DNA of 64,000 nt from Arachidicoccus ginsenosidivorans (GCF_007971385.1 NZ_CP042434.1:3224001-3288000); one strand, 5' to 3'; positions 50,077-60,102 are shown, counted from the stretch's first letter. Notes: a model not told the origin generated them from the letters alone. Translations and numbers: made by a program.

Positions 50077-51336
50077 ATGAAATTTGTCAACAGGATGAAG
50101 TTTTTTTTACTGTGTGGGGCGATGCTGGTGACAGTGTTGTGTTCCGGGCAGCAAAAAGACTTAAGCTTTTACCTGTCGATGGCAAAGGGGCATACCCCGG
50201 TATTGGCGGACCTGGCAGGGCAGCGGCGTTCCTTGTCGCTGGACAGTGCCAGGTTAAGGGCTACTTATGGCCTGCAGGTGTCAGCTGACGTCAATTTGCT
50301 ATACGCTCCTGTTATACATGGCTGGGGATATGATAATGCGATTACCAATGGACAGAATATGACCGGCGTGTTATCATTAAGAAAGGAGATCACCAGCCGG
50401 GATAATTTGGAGACCCGGCTCCGGCAATTTTCCATTCAGGGCAAGCAGGCGGATAACCAGCAGATGCTTTCTTCTGAAAGCATCCAGGGGGCGGTTACGC
50501 AGCAATATATCATCTGTTACGGGGATCAGCAGCAGTATTTTCTTGCCCGGGAAATCAGTGCTTTTCTGGAGGTGGAAGACGAGATTTTAAAAGCCTTGAC
50601 CCGCACCGCCAGTTTTAGTCAGTCTGATTATCTGCTGTTTAAGGTGGCGCTGCAGACACAGGATCTGGCCCAGCAGGAGGCCAGGAGTCAGTTTTTAACG
50701 GATATGGGGCAATTAAATTACGCCTGTGGCCTGGTGGACACCAGTTGGGTGGATCTGCCGGCACCCGACTGGCGGGATTCTGTTGCGCTGCCGACGGGGT
50801 ATGACCAGAGTGTCTATTATGATCAAAATATACTGGACAGTGCGCAGATTGATAACGCTGCTCAGATCACGAGGCTTAACTATAAACCCAGGATCAGTGT
50901 ATTTGGCGACGGTGGTTATAGTTCATCGCTTCCCAGACAGGCGGGGAAAAATTTTGGGGCCAGCATCGGGCTGAGTTATTCATTGCCGATTTACGACGGG
51001 AAGCAAAAAAAATATGCCCTGCTGCAAAATAGCCTGGCAGACGAAAGCCGTATACGCCATGCCACGCAGCGTCAAAGGCAGTATGAAGGCATGGTACTCC
51101 AATTAAAGCAACAGCTGGATCTTGCCGGCAAGCAGATCGCGGCCGCTGAGAAAAGGCTGGTCTACGCGAAAACCCTGATCACTGCCGGTAAAAAGCTGTT
51201 GCCGGCGGGCGATATGCGAATGGCGGATTATTTAATGGGAATCAATAATTATATGAATCTGAGTGCAACAGTCATACAAAATAAGGTAAAAAGGCTGTTG
51301 GTCATTTATCAATTGCAACATATTATTTTACCATGA
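50077..51336 (+). CDS. TolC-like outer-membrane factor of an RND efflux system
   Basis: About 419 residues from the ATG at 50077 (another ATG at 50095 is also possible; the frame is open to 50047). Signal peptide FFLLCGAMLVTVLCSGQ. The rest has the long helical repeats of OMF channels (ASFSQSDYLLFKVALQTQDLAQQEARSQFLTDMGQLNYACG) and short strands (KPRISVFGDGGYSSSLP, GASIGLSYSLPIYDGKQKKYALL). Its stop overlaps the start of the MFP gene (ATGA), so all three pump genes are one operon. Confidence 0.85.
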   Translation: MKFVNRMKFFLLCGAMLVTVLCSGQQKDLSFYLSMAKGHTPVLADLAGQRRSLSLDSARLRATYGLQVSADVNLLYAPVIHGWGYDNAITNGQNMTGVLSLRKEITSRDNLETRLRQFSIQGKQADNQQMLSSESIQGAVTQQYIICYGDQQQYFLAREISAFLEVEDEILKALTRTASFSQSDYLLFKVALQTQDLAQQEARSQFLTDMGQLNYACGLVDTSWVDLPAPDWRDSVALPTGYDQSVYYDQNILDSAQIDNAAQITRLNYKPRISVFGDGGYSSSLPRQAGKNFGASIGLSYSLPIYDGKQKKYALLQNSLADESRIRHATQRQRQYEGMVLQLKQQLDLAGKQIAAAEKRLVYAKTLITAGKKLLPAGDMRMADYLMGINNYMNLSATVIQNKVKRLLVIYQLQHIILP

Positions 51337-52264
51337 GACGAACTTTTCTGTTGACCTGCTGGGTCGTTATCTGGATGGCGGGCTGCAAAAGCGGTGGGCC
51401 GGGCGATGCCGAATCCAGCCAGGACGGGGTAGTCGGCCCGGCCCCGTGGCGGTGACCATTACCGCCGGCAGCTTTGCGACGCTGACCGACAGCACACAGT
51501 TGAGTGCCGTATCTACTTATCTGCGGGAAATCTCGGTCAAAAACGATCTGAATGGCTATATTCAACAAATAGGTAACCGGGTAGGCGATAAGGTGCTGCG
51601 CGGCCAGCGACTCTTTACCGTGCAGACCAAGGAGTCTAAAAACATCGGCAATCTGATCAATCAGCTAGACGCGTCTTTCCAGTTTTCGGGTATGCGGAAA
51701 ATCAAAAGTCCGGTGACAGGCTATATCACTACATTAAACCATCAGGCAGGGGATTATGTACAAGAAGGCGAAGCACTGGCTACGATTGCCGACGATGCAA
51801 GTTTTGGATTTACACTCAACCTCCCATTTGAATACAATGACAAAATCCGGCTGCATCAGCCGCTAACGATACACTTGCCGGATGGCAGCTCCCTGGAAGG
51901 CCGGGTCGAGAGACGACTGCCGCAAATGGATAGTGCGTCTCAGACGGAACAAATATTTATTAAGACGATTCCTCGGGCATTGCCCGCGAATCTGATGGGT
52001 ACAGTCTATTTAACGGCCCATTCTTTTACGGGTTTTTTACTTCCGACAGCCAGTATCTATTCGGATGAAAGTAAACAGCATTTTTGGGTGTTTCAACTCA
52101 CCAGTGATTCTACTGCACGTAAAATACCGGTGGCGATCGGTCTGGAAAATGGCAGTCAAACGGGTATTGCCACGCCGAAGTTCTCTGACAGCGACAGATT
52201 TGTGCTGGACGGCGGATATGGGCTGGGAGACCGGGTTGATATCCGGATCACAACCCAACACTAA
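51333..52264 (+). CDS. Membrane fusion (periplasmic adaptor) lipoprotein, one-base frameshift near the start
   Basis: The gene starts at 51333, overlapping the previous stop. A lipoprotein signal ends at C18 (VIWMAGC). The first 38 codons and the large frame from 51446 are out of phase. One extra C in the C-run 51442-51445 gives GPAPVAVTITAGSF and a 310-residue protein. The body shows the barrel-sandwich hybrid (YIQQIGNRVGDKVLRGQRLF and RKIKSPVTGYITTLNHQAGDYVQEGEALATIAD) and a beta-barrel region. It lacks a long helical hairpin, which fits the shorter adaptors of heavy-metal or small-molecule RND pumps. Confidence 0.88.
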
Positions 52265-52276
52265 AGATAAATAACC

Positions 52277-55200
52277 ATGAAGCGCAATTGGTTTGCTCAG
52301 TATAAGTTTCCGATCCTCCTATTAGCAGTCATGGCGCTGCTGGCAGGTGTATATTCTTATACCCATATGCAGGTGGCACTGTTTCCGGAGATCACTTTCC
52401 CGAAGATCAAAGTCATCGTGGAAGCCGGTGAGCAACCGGTTGATCAGATGTCTATGACCATTACGCGCCCCATGGAAGCCGCTATCAAAAAAGTCCCCGG
52501 CCTGACGGATGTCCGAAGTACGACCAGCCGGGGCAGTCTGGAGCTGGCGGCGTTTTTTAACTGGGGTGAGGACCTGGACCTCCGCAGACAACAGATTGAA
52601 TCTCAGATCAATCAAGTGCGCAGCGATCTGCCCCAAGGGGTCACGATTAGTGTGGAGAAAATGAACCCTTCCATTCTGCAGGTGATGGGCTATTCGCTTG
52701 TCAGCAGTCATCTGGATCCCATGGCCTTAAAACAGTTGGCTAATTTTACGATCAAACCCGGGTTACTGCGGGTTCCGGGCGTAAGTGACGTTAGTGTGAT
52801 GGGTGGACAGGATAAGGAGTACTGGCTGGAGCTTAATCCAGAGAAAATGCGCCTTTTAAGTGTTACACCCGGGCAGATTGCCGACGCGGTAGCCACCAGT
52901 AATTTTATCCGTTCTTCCGGGTATTTATCTGATCATAGATCCATGTATCTAAGCGTTACGGACGCCCGGCTAACCTCTATCAGGCAAATCAACCAGTTGA
53001 TCGTTAAGAATACGGCCGGAAGGCAGGTTCGGCTGCAGGATATCGCCCGGGTCAGCGTTCACGCTGCCCGGCAATATGAGAAGATATATGCCGATGGGCG
53101 CCAAAGTATACTAATCGGTATCCTGAAACAGCCGAACGCCAGTGTTGTAGAGGTGGCAGACGGCGTGCAGCGACAAATTAAAACATTAAAGGCCACATTG
53201 CCGGCTGATGTGCAGCTAAAGCCGTATTATAACCAGGCTGATTTTGTATTGGACGCCGTCCGTAGTGTGTCGGATTGCCTGTGGATCGGGCTGCTGCTGG
53301 CTGTCGTTGTGGCGATCATATTTTTAAAATCCATTAAACCGACCCTGACCTTACTCATCACCATTCCCATTACGCTTGGTTTGACCATTACAGTTTTAAA
53401 GCTTACAGGCCAGGGGCTGAATATTATGACACTGGGGGCCATCGCCGCTTCCATCGGGTTGATTATTGACGACGCGATTGTCGTTGTTGAGCAGATACAA
53501 CGGACGCATGAAGAATTTACCGATCAGTCACCCGGTTCACTGGTCCGCAGTGCGATTCGGTATTTGTTTAAAGCTATGCTGGGATCCTCTTTGAGTACGG
53601 TGGTTATTTTTATCCCCTTTATACTTATGTCGGGCCTTGCCGGGGCTTATTTTACGGTGATGACGGATACCATGATTATTACATTGGTTTGTTCCTTCTT
53701 TTCAACCTGGATTTTCTGCCCGTTATCTACCTGATGTTGTCAAAAGGGGCGAAAAGAAAACGGCCGGCCGAAAGCCACCTGGTTAAAGAGAAAAAATGGG
53801 TGCGTTTTTTTATCAGGCGGCCGGTTTACAGTGTTATATTCCTGGTACTACTGGTACTGGTGAGTCTCTATACCATTCCCAGGCTTTCTACGGGTTTTTT
53901 GCCGGAAATGGACGAAGGCACGATTGTGCTGGATTATAATTCGCCGCCCGGTACAACGCTGGAACAAACCAGCCAGTTGCTGGACCAGGTAGACCGGATT
54001 ATTGCGGCGGACAAAGACGTGGCGACTTTCAACCGGCGAACCGGTACGCAGATGGGCTTTTTTATTACGGAACCGAACAGAGGAGACTACCTGATCAGTT
54101 TAAAGAAGCATAAAACGGCTGCTACTGTTGAAGTGATCAGCCGTCTGCGTAGTGCTATTGAGAAAGCAGGACTGCCGCTGCAGGTGGATTTTGGACAGGT
54201 TATAGGGGATATGTTAGGGGATCTTATGACGGCTACTCAGCCTATTGAGATCCAGATCTTTGGGCCTGATCAAAAAACCCTTCATCAGGTAGCTAAATCA
54301 GTAGCGGCTATTGTTTCTTCGGTACCCGGTACCGCGGATGTTTTTAACGGTATTACTATAGCTGGCCCTTCGTTGGTCATGGAACCGGATTTTGCGCAGT
54401 TGGCCAGGTACGGGATTTCGGCGGCCGATTTTCAGTCCCAGGTGGAAAGTTATCTGAATGGGAATATCACCGGGAAAGTGCAGGATCCTTTACAGTTGGT
54501 TCCGATCAGAATGATCTATAGACAGGATAATCCGCCGTCTATCGCCGCAATTAGCAGTCAGCCTGTTTTTCTGCCGGGCGGCGGTACCAGGCCGTTCTCT
54601 GACTTTGCGCGGTTTCATATTGAAAGCGGCATCGCTGAAGAGCAGCGGGACCAGTTACAAAATATGGGAGAAGTTACCGCCCGGCTGGAAGGAAGGGATC
54701 TGGGTAGTACCATGCAGGAGATTGAGCGGCAGATCCATGCTAAAATACAGCTTCCTAGTGGCTACTCCATTCGCTATGGCGGCGCCTACCGGGAACAGCA
54801 GCAGTCTTTTAGGGAATTGGTGCTGATACTTGTGTTGTCCAGCCTGCTGGTGTTCACTGTTATTTTATTTTTATATAAAGATTTTGGAGTGGCTCTGACG
54901 ATATTACTGCTGGCGGTTTTTGGGGTTAGCGGCAGCTTCTTGTTGCTATATCTGACGGGAACGGCGCTCAATGTGGCCAGTTATACGGGAACGATCATGA
55001 TTGTGGGCATTATCAGTGAAAATGCCGTGTTTACCTATGCTCAGTATCTCGAGTCGCTTAAAACGATGACTAAATCACATTCGATTATCTATGCGATCAG
55101 TACCCGACTGAGACCAAAGTTGATGACGGCCGTAGGGGCGATAATCGCTCTGTTGCCGCTTGCCCTGGGGATCGGCACTGGCGCAAAGATGCATCAACCA

Positions 55201-55323
55201 CTGGCGATCGCGGTGATCGGTGGGTTTATCGTGGCCCTGCCGCTTCTACTTATTGTCCTGCCGACGGTGTTGCTGAAGCTAAACATAAAAAACCATCCGC
55301 AAGAACAAGAAGAACATAAATAA
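52277..55323 (+). CDS. RND-family efflux permease, interrupted by a one-base frameshift
   Basis: Restored length 1015 residues. The first frame (52277-53734) has the N-terminal span, the porter domain (FFNWGEDLDLRRQQIESQIN) and the central span with GLIIDDAIVVVEQ, the proton-relay region. The second (53689-55323) has the second porter half and the C-terminal spans. The break is at the T-run 53712-53715: one extra T gives TWIFLPVIYLML. I cannot decide between metal-exporting and drug-exporting subfamilies, because the relay motif has two aspartates as in drug pumps while the neighbours concern metal. The operon order OMF, MFP, RND is standard. Confidence 0.9.
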
Positions 55324-55362
55324 GCGTACGAATGCATCGTTTGCCGCGGTATTTTCGGCAAA

Positions 55363-56019
55363 TTATATAGTGGATATATAGCCTCTGGCTTGCAGCTCTT
55401 CCAGACTGGCCATATCTCGGACTCGCCAGGTCTTTCCCGCCTGCAAAAGATAACCGTTATCCGAAATGTCTATTACGTCCTTATAGAGATGGTCGGTTAT
55501 CAAAAAACCTTTTGTTCTTTCGGCCTGGATTATAGGCTTTATCTTTTCCACTTGAACGGGCATGATTTGACTAAACGGCTCGTCCAGTAAGGTAAATTTT
55601 GCCGGCGCTTTGATGAGTATATAAACTTCGATCAGGCGCCGCTCGCCGCCGGATAACTGCCGGAATCTGTGCTTTATTCTGTTTTTGGTTTCCGGAAAAT
55701 GGTGCAGGAATTCGTCCAGGTCTATTTGATAATCTGAAAAGACTCGTCTGGTACTTAGCCCGGCAGGAACAAAATGAGTCTGCGGCAAATAGTTGATGGC
55801 CGGATAAGCTGCTTTTATGGGCCGGCCGTCGATTCTGACGGACTTGCTTAATGGTGCTAACTTCCCCAGTATAATGTTTAAAAGACAGGATTTACCGGTG
55901 CCGTTTCTGCCTGCAAACGTGGTTATCTTGCCCGTCTCACATTTTATGTAAATATCGGAGAGGATGCGGCGAAGGCCAAAGTTTAAGATGATGCTGTCGA
56001 CTTCTAAAGTATGGGTCAT
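55363..56019 (-). CDS. ABC transporter ATP-binding protein
   Basis: 218 residues, one ATPase domain. Walker A GRNGTGKS at 36-43, Q-loop NYLPQTHFVP, signature LSGGERR near 121 and Walker B LLDEPFS near 142, and the H-loop in ITDH. Small size and a single domain indicate a stand-alone subunit. It shares a 4-base overlap with the membrane-protein gene upstream. Convergent to the RND operon. The transported substrate is unknown. Confidence 0.9.
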   Translation of the reverse strand: MTHTLEVDSIILNFGLRRILSDIYIKCETGKITTFAGRNGTGKSCLLNIILGKLAPLSKSVRIDGRPIKAAYPAINYLPQTHFVPAGLSTRRVFSDYQIDLDEFLHHFPETKNRIKHRFRQLSGGERRLIEVYILIKAPAKFTLLDEPFSQIMPVQVEKIKPIIQAERTKGFLITDHLYKDVIDISDNGYLLQAGKTWRVRDMASLEELQARGYISTI

Positions 56020-56333
56020 CGGAATTGATAGGTAAGTATGATGAGTGTTATATACAGGACAAAGTCAACAGATAAAGTTATGGCCCAGAGGGTTGATTTT
56101 CTAAAACCAAGGTTGCTATAATAGTAATACTCGTTTTTTCGGAGTGAATTTACAAAATAGTAAATGATTCCATAGCTGATAATCTTAAACCAGAATACTG
56201 CTTCAAATGCCACGAGTCCCCAGTTGTGGAGTGTCCATAACCCAATTGCTGATAGGAGCATATCCGCCCAAAAATGATTCCGGTAAAAGGTCCACAGTAG
56301 TCTCAGATTTCTTTGTTGACGGATGCTTATCAT
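56016..56333 (-). CDS. Small membrane protein coupled to the ABC ATPase
   Basis: 105 residues with three hydrophobic segments (ADMLLSAIGLWTLHNWGLVAFEAVFWF, IISYGIIYYF, LSVDFVLYITLIILTY). Overlaps the ATPase start by 4 bases, so it is probably its membrane partner. No family is recognised and it is far too short for a usual permease. Confidence 0.65.
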   Translation of the reverse strand: MISIRQQRNLRLLWTFYRNHFWADMLLSAIGLWTLHNWGLVAFEAVFWFKIISYGIIYYFVNSLRKNEYYYYSNLGFRKSTLWAITLSVDFVLYITLIILTYQFR

Positions 56334-56426
56334 CGTGTATCGTTCTAAAGTCAGGTAAAGCGGTAAGCTAAATATACGGCGATTTGGGCAATTTCAGGTG
56401 GAGATTGGAAATTATTATTTGTTTAA

Positions 56427-56575
56427 AAAAAGTATGTGGTGGATGCTGCCAATGATCCTAATAGCACACTGGGTGATTTTAAATATACCCCTGTTACTAA
56501 GACGGCTACAACGGTGGATTATATTTATGATGGTAATGGAAATATGGTGAATTCAAGTCATAAATGCAATCGGCA
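56427..56575 (+). pseudogene. RHS/YD-repeat protein fragment
   Basis: A frame opening after a stop at 56424-56426 encodes DAANDPNSTLGDFKYTPVTK and VDYIYDGNGNMV, the YD-repeat core of RHS-type proteins in Bacteroidota. There is no start and the frame then enters unrelated sequence that overlaps the IS30 remnant. Only some 45 residues remain of what is usually a very large protein. Confidence 0.6.
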
Positions 56576-56648
56576 CCTCCCCGTTATTTTTAATTGCTTC
56601 GTGAAAAACCTCGTTTGGCGATCGATAGCCATACCTCTTTCTGGGTTG
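56553..56648 (-). pseudogene. IS30-family transposase, 3' end remnant
   Basis: 31 codons ahead of a TGA stop, read on the minus strand, give PRKRYGYRSPNEVFHEAI and end in AFMT. This is the C-terminus of IS30-family transposases of Bacteroidota. An in-frame TGA lies just upstream, so the remainder is lost. The RHS fragment overlaps its end, suggesting that an IS30 copy once inserted into or next to an RHS gene. Confidence 0.65.
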
Positions 56649-56798
56649 TCAACTCAAATTGATTTTTTTGTATTAAGTTTTATTATATAGATCTTGCCAG
56701 AACTTACCGGTCTTTAACCTATTATCTTATCTAATTTTGATTAAAAATAACGCATTGGTTATTATGCTTGTTTGCCGCTTCCTACCTTAGAGGCGCAG

Positions 56799-56964
56799 TT
56801 AATTGGGACAGTTTTTATCTTGGTTATTCAGCCCTTCATGATCAATCTTAAAGGTCATGGCGCTTTTTGCTCTCTTTGTGATTAGCTTGAATACATAAAT
56901 CATATCATATTTATTCCCTGTCCTACCTGGTATAGCTTTAGTATCAACGCCAATTCGGCATCTG
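56799..56964 (-). pseudogene. Decayed 3' end of a second copy of the histidine-phosphatase gene
   Basis: The minus-strand frame ending at 56799 gives NKYDMIYVFKLITK and HEGLNNQDKNCPN before TAA. It aligns without gaps over about 160 bases with the last 53 codons of the intact gene at 58734-59357. Upstream of 56964 the similarity stops. The two copies are in the same orientation, about 1.9 kb apart. Confidence 0.85.
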
Positions 56965-57058
56965 CTTGATAGAATATTTTATATTCTGTAACCTTTGGCT
57001 TATTTAAATACTCTATATACTGTATAGTGATTAAATTTTAAAAAGTAAAACGTGTAAA

Positions 57059-57607
57059 ATGAAAAAAAATATCTTACGTAGAGGTCTCTTTTCAACCGCT
57101 TTGATTGGTTGTGTAACACTTTTATCCACAAGCAGTACTTTGGCACAAAAAACGACAAAATTAACAGATCCGGAAATTGCATCCGTGGCCGTCACAGCTA
57201 ATCAAATTGATGTCAACTATGGAAAGATTGCTTTAAAGAAAGCCCAAAGTGCTGAGGTGAAGCATTTTGCTGAATCCATGGTTAAGGATCATGAATCGAT
57301 TATTAAATCTGCAGTTGCACTAGCCGGGAAATTAGGAGTGACACCCAAGGATAACGCAGTCACTGAGTCTTTGTTAAAAGGAGAAAAAGGAACCGTTGCA
57401 AAATTGAATAAACTGAAAGGAAAGGCTTTTGATAAGGCTTATATTTCCAATGAGGTAACCTATCATGAAGCGGTCATTTCGGCTGTCAAAACTATATTGA
57501 TCCCTCAGACGCAAAATGAAGAGATGAAACAAATGTTGATTAAGGTGACCCCGCTGCTAGAACAGCATCTGGAAATGGCTAAGATGGCAGAGGCAAAGTT
57601 TAAGTAA
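57059..57607 (+). CDS. DUF4142 (ferritin-like fold) secreted protein
   Basis: 182 residues. Signal peptide ending LSTSSTLAQ. The rest is one DUF4142 domain (DPEIASVAVTANQIDVNYGKIALKKAQSAEVKHFAESMVKDHESI, later YISNEVTYHEAVISAVKTILIPQ and LLEQHLEMAKMAEAKF). The domain is a four-helix bundle resembling ferritin and lies in the periplasm. Its histidines and glutamates are consistent with metal binding, but the function is not known. The cupredoxin gene follows within 22 bases. Confidence 0.9.
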   Translation: MKKNILRRGLFSTALIGCVTLLSTSSTLAQKTTKLTDPEIASVAVTANQIDVNYGKIALKKAQSAEVKHFAESMVKDHESIIKSAVALAGKLGVTPKDNAVTESLLKGEKGTVAKLNKLKGKAFDKAYISNEVTYHEAVISAVKTILIPQTQNEEMKQMLIKVTPLLEQHLEMAKMAEAKFK

Positions 57608-57628
57608 CTCGCATAAAATTTGGTTTAC

Positions 57629-57981
57629 ATGAAAAAAGGCAATTTAGTTCTGGCTATGGTCTGGGTAGCAGCTATCGCTTATTTTAGCGGGGGTGTAGTA
57701 ACCCAGAGCGCAATGCCGGACAAAATATAGCTAAGACAGATACAATTTTTATCGAGAATATGCAATTTGTGCCCTCACAAATTTCCATTCAAAAAGGTGA
57801 TGAAGTTATCTGGATTAATAAGGGGATTGTGGGACATAATGTTACAGATGTAGAAAGCCAAGCCTGGACTTCCGGCAATATTGAACCTGGGAGCTCTTGG
57901 AAAATGAAGCCTACAGAGAGTATTCAATATTTTTGTACCATCCACCCTACCATGAAAGGAAGTGTAACTTTAATTGAGTAA
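57629..57981 (+). CDS. Cupredoxin (plastocyanin/azurin-like), one-base frameshift
   Basis: The signal segment (KGNLVLAMVWVAAIAYFSGGVV) is in a frame from 57629 that stops at once after MPDKI. The cupredoxin body is in the next frame (57760 on: FVPSQISIQKGDEVIWINKG, YFCTIHPTMKGSVTLIE). One extra G at 57718-57719 makes them a single protein of 117 residues. The copper ligands are the His in GHNVTD, then C and H in YFCTIHP, and M in TMKG, the standard type-1 site. It would carry electrons in the periplasm and may work with the DUF4142 protein just upstream. Confidence 0.85.
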
Positions 57982-58042
57982 GGTTTTAATGGGTGTTAAA
58001 AATTTGGCTGATAAAGCCTATGAGAGGTGGCATTGAAGATGC

Positions 58043-58080
58043 AAAAAGGAGGTCAGCGTATATTTCTGGCCTCTTTTATT
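58043..58080 (+). terminator. Terminator after the cupredoxin gene
   Basis: Imperfect inverted repeat, arms about 58043-58056 and 58066-58077, followed by TTTTATT. Confidence 0.6.
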
Positions 58081-58733
58081 TGTGTGCGGCACTGGAATTC
58101 TAATTCATTAAAGGACCTTGTTTGCTGTTCAATAGGAACTTGTTAGGGGATTTTGGAGATAAAGTAGCACGGTATAATACCCAAATGACAAAATTGTATT
58201 AGACAATCAGCCTAGTTGGTCGTTCTTTTAATTGGAGATGTTTTGATGGAAAGATATGGAGCTACAATATTGACTTACCCACCACAGTAAGATGCGATCA
58301 ATTTTGGATATTTTAATCATAGGTACCGAAATGGTTTGTCAGGGATCTTTTGTGATGTTGAAATCTAAAATAAATATTATTGGAATAGTGTTACGGCTAT
58401 TTAGGGTATTTAGATTGCTGCAAAACCTGGCTTTGTGGTCGACTCAACAAGTTTGTGAACCACAAGCCTTAATATCGTGATCATTATTGGAATAAAGAAA
58501 AATAGGATATCAAAATTATTAATAAAAGAGCACAAAGTATGGACATTTGTCGACCTGCCTATTAGCATAAATTTGCCATCCCTTTTTGTGATTTCTAAAA
58601 GCTTTTACATCCTTGATAATCGGTACATTATTCCCTTCATCAAAATTGATTGCAACCAGTGGCTCGACTGGATAGGCCCATATTCTTGGCTGTGTTTAGA
58701 ACGCTTCGATTGTCAAATTGAGCTTCGGTTGTA
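58081..58733. other. 650-bp region without a supported gene
   Basis: AT-rich, with only short frames. The one that looks somewhat protein-like is on the minus strand (58519-58695, about 58 residues, containing PVEPLVAINFDEGN and HKKGWQIYANR). It lies between stops and has no start codon of usual type, so it may be a vestige of a lost gene. I recognise no family. Confidence 0.4.
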
Positions 58734-59357
58734 TTAATTGGGACAGTTTTCATCTAGGTTATTCAGTCCTTCGTGCTCGATCTTGAAGGTCAGGGTGCTT
58801 TTTTCTCCCTTTGTGGTTATCTTGAAAACATAGATCATATCATATTCATTCCCTGGCCAACTTGGTATAACTTTAGGATCAACGCCAAAATGCTTCACGA
58901 GTCTTTTCGCAAAAACGTTTTGCATGCCATGCTCCCAGGCCATAAAAATCGTTGAATTACGGTATTTGTGGAGCAGTAATTCATTTTGTAGCGCCTCTAT
59001 TTCTAGATACCCATATTGTGTATTAACTGGTAGTTTAAGCCGGATAGCGGTGGGCTCAATGGTAACTAAAGGTCTTACATAAAAATATTTGGCCGCATCT
59101 ACCTTTTCGGAAGGGTTGGGCGCAAAAATATATTGTGGTTTGCCGAACTTCCCAATCAGCACATTTGGGAGCGCCAGAGCACGATTAAGCCCTTGGCAAC
59201 TCAATTGTCCCAGGCCTCCATGCGGCTTTTCGCCATGGCGTATAAGCACGATCGTCTCTGTTTGCACTGAATCTTCATTATTAGGCAGGTTGGCGGCCTG
59301 AATATTATTCAGATTGAATACAATGAGGGATAGGAAAACAAGAAAAAACTTTTTCAT
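58734..59357 (-). CDS. Histidine phosphatase-like secreted protein
   Basis: 207 residues. Signal peptide (FFLVFLSLIVFNLNNIQA). The phosphohistidine motif IRHGEKP follows at about 38-44, and a second conserved region has WEHGMQNVFAKRL (second catalytic His). This fold covers phosphoglycerate mutases and phytase/acid phosphatases; the export signal points to a periplasmic phosphatase. A degenerate copy of its 3' end lies at 56799-56964. It diverges from the small lipoprotein gene at 59563. Confidence 0.8.
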   Translation of the reverse strand: MKKFFLVFLSLIVFNLNNIQAANLPNNEDSVQTETIVLIRHGEKPHGGLGQLSCQGLNRALALPNVLIGKFGKPQYIFAPNPSEKVDAAKYFYVRPLVTIEPTAIRLKLPVNTQYGYLEIEALQNELLLHKYRNSTIFMAWEHGMQNVFAKRLVKHFGVDPKVIPSWPGNEYDMIYVFKITTKGEKSTLTFKIEHEGLNNLDENCPN

Positions 59358-59511
59358 TATTTAATTTTTGATTATTTGCAGTAAGGTGGAATAAAAGTAG
59401 GGGATTTTGCCTGAATTTTAACTACAATAACAATTGCCTTAAAATTCACTCCGATCCTCATTAACGGATAAATTAACGTAATAATGGAGATAGATGTGTA
59501 AGCTGATGTAG

Positions 59512-59519
59512 TACCTTTG
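59512..59519 (+). promoter_or_regulatory. -7 promoter box of the lipoprotein gene at 59563
   Basis: TACCTTTG fits TAnnTTTG, 43 bases before the ATG. No clear -33 TTTG is seen. Confidence 0.45.
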
Positions 59520-59562
59520 TAAGTAGGATGTTTAATTATTTAATTTTAAAACAATTATTCAA

Positions 59563-60018
59563 ATGAAATGCGCTACCATATTATGTTCTTTGGGACTCCT
59601 GGCACTGATTTCTTGCGGAAGTCATGAAAATCAAAAGAAATCTGATAAACAGGACAAAGCTGTTTCTGTCATTGATTCATTAAATAAGAAGGTTAATGAT
59701 GGCCACGATCTGGCCATGGCAAAAATGGGCACAATCGTAAGATTGCAGAAAGCGGCTACTTCAATGGTGGATAGTCTGCAAAAACTGCAACCAGTGAACC
59801 ATGCTTTTGTCACCCGAATTCAGCAGGCAGATCATCAGTTGGAGCAAATAAAAGGTTCCATGTATACCTGGATGGATAATTTTGACTTTGATCTTAAGAA
59901 TATGGATTCTGTGCAAAAAGTAAATTATTTGAAAACCAATTTAAAAAGAATCCTTGAAATCGATGATAGTACTGCTGAGATCATTAGTGATGCCAAAAGC
60001 ATTATGAAAGTTGAGTAA
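59563..60018 (+). CDS. Small coiled-coil lipoprotein of unknown function
   Basis: 151 residues. Lipoprotein signal with C18 (LGLLALISC). The mature part is highly charged and predicted helical (about 45-145, SMVDSLQKLQPVNHAFVTRIQQADHQLEQIKG), which makes a coiled coil likely. Bacteroidota encode several such proteins, sometimes labelled as viral A-type inclusion protein repeats, but no function is established. Confidence 0.7.
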   Translation: MKCATILCSLGLLALISCGSHENQKKSDKQDKAVSVIDSLNKKVNDGHDLAMAKMGTIVRLQKAATSMVDSLQKLQPVNHAFVTRIQQADHQLEQIKGSMYTWMDNFDFDLKNMDSVQKVNYLKTNLKRILEIDDSTAEIISDAKSIMKVE

Positions 60019-60102
60019 TATAGCTGTAATTTTATTCCTGCCTAATGAATGCTGTCTGATCTGCATTTTCTGATGGAAATTGTATAGGTGCGAATGAAAA
60101 GT

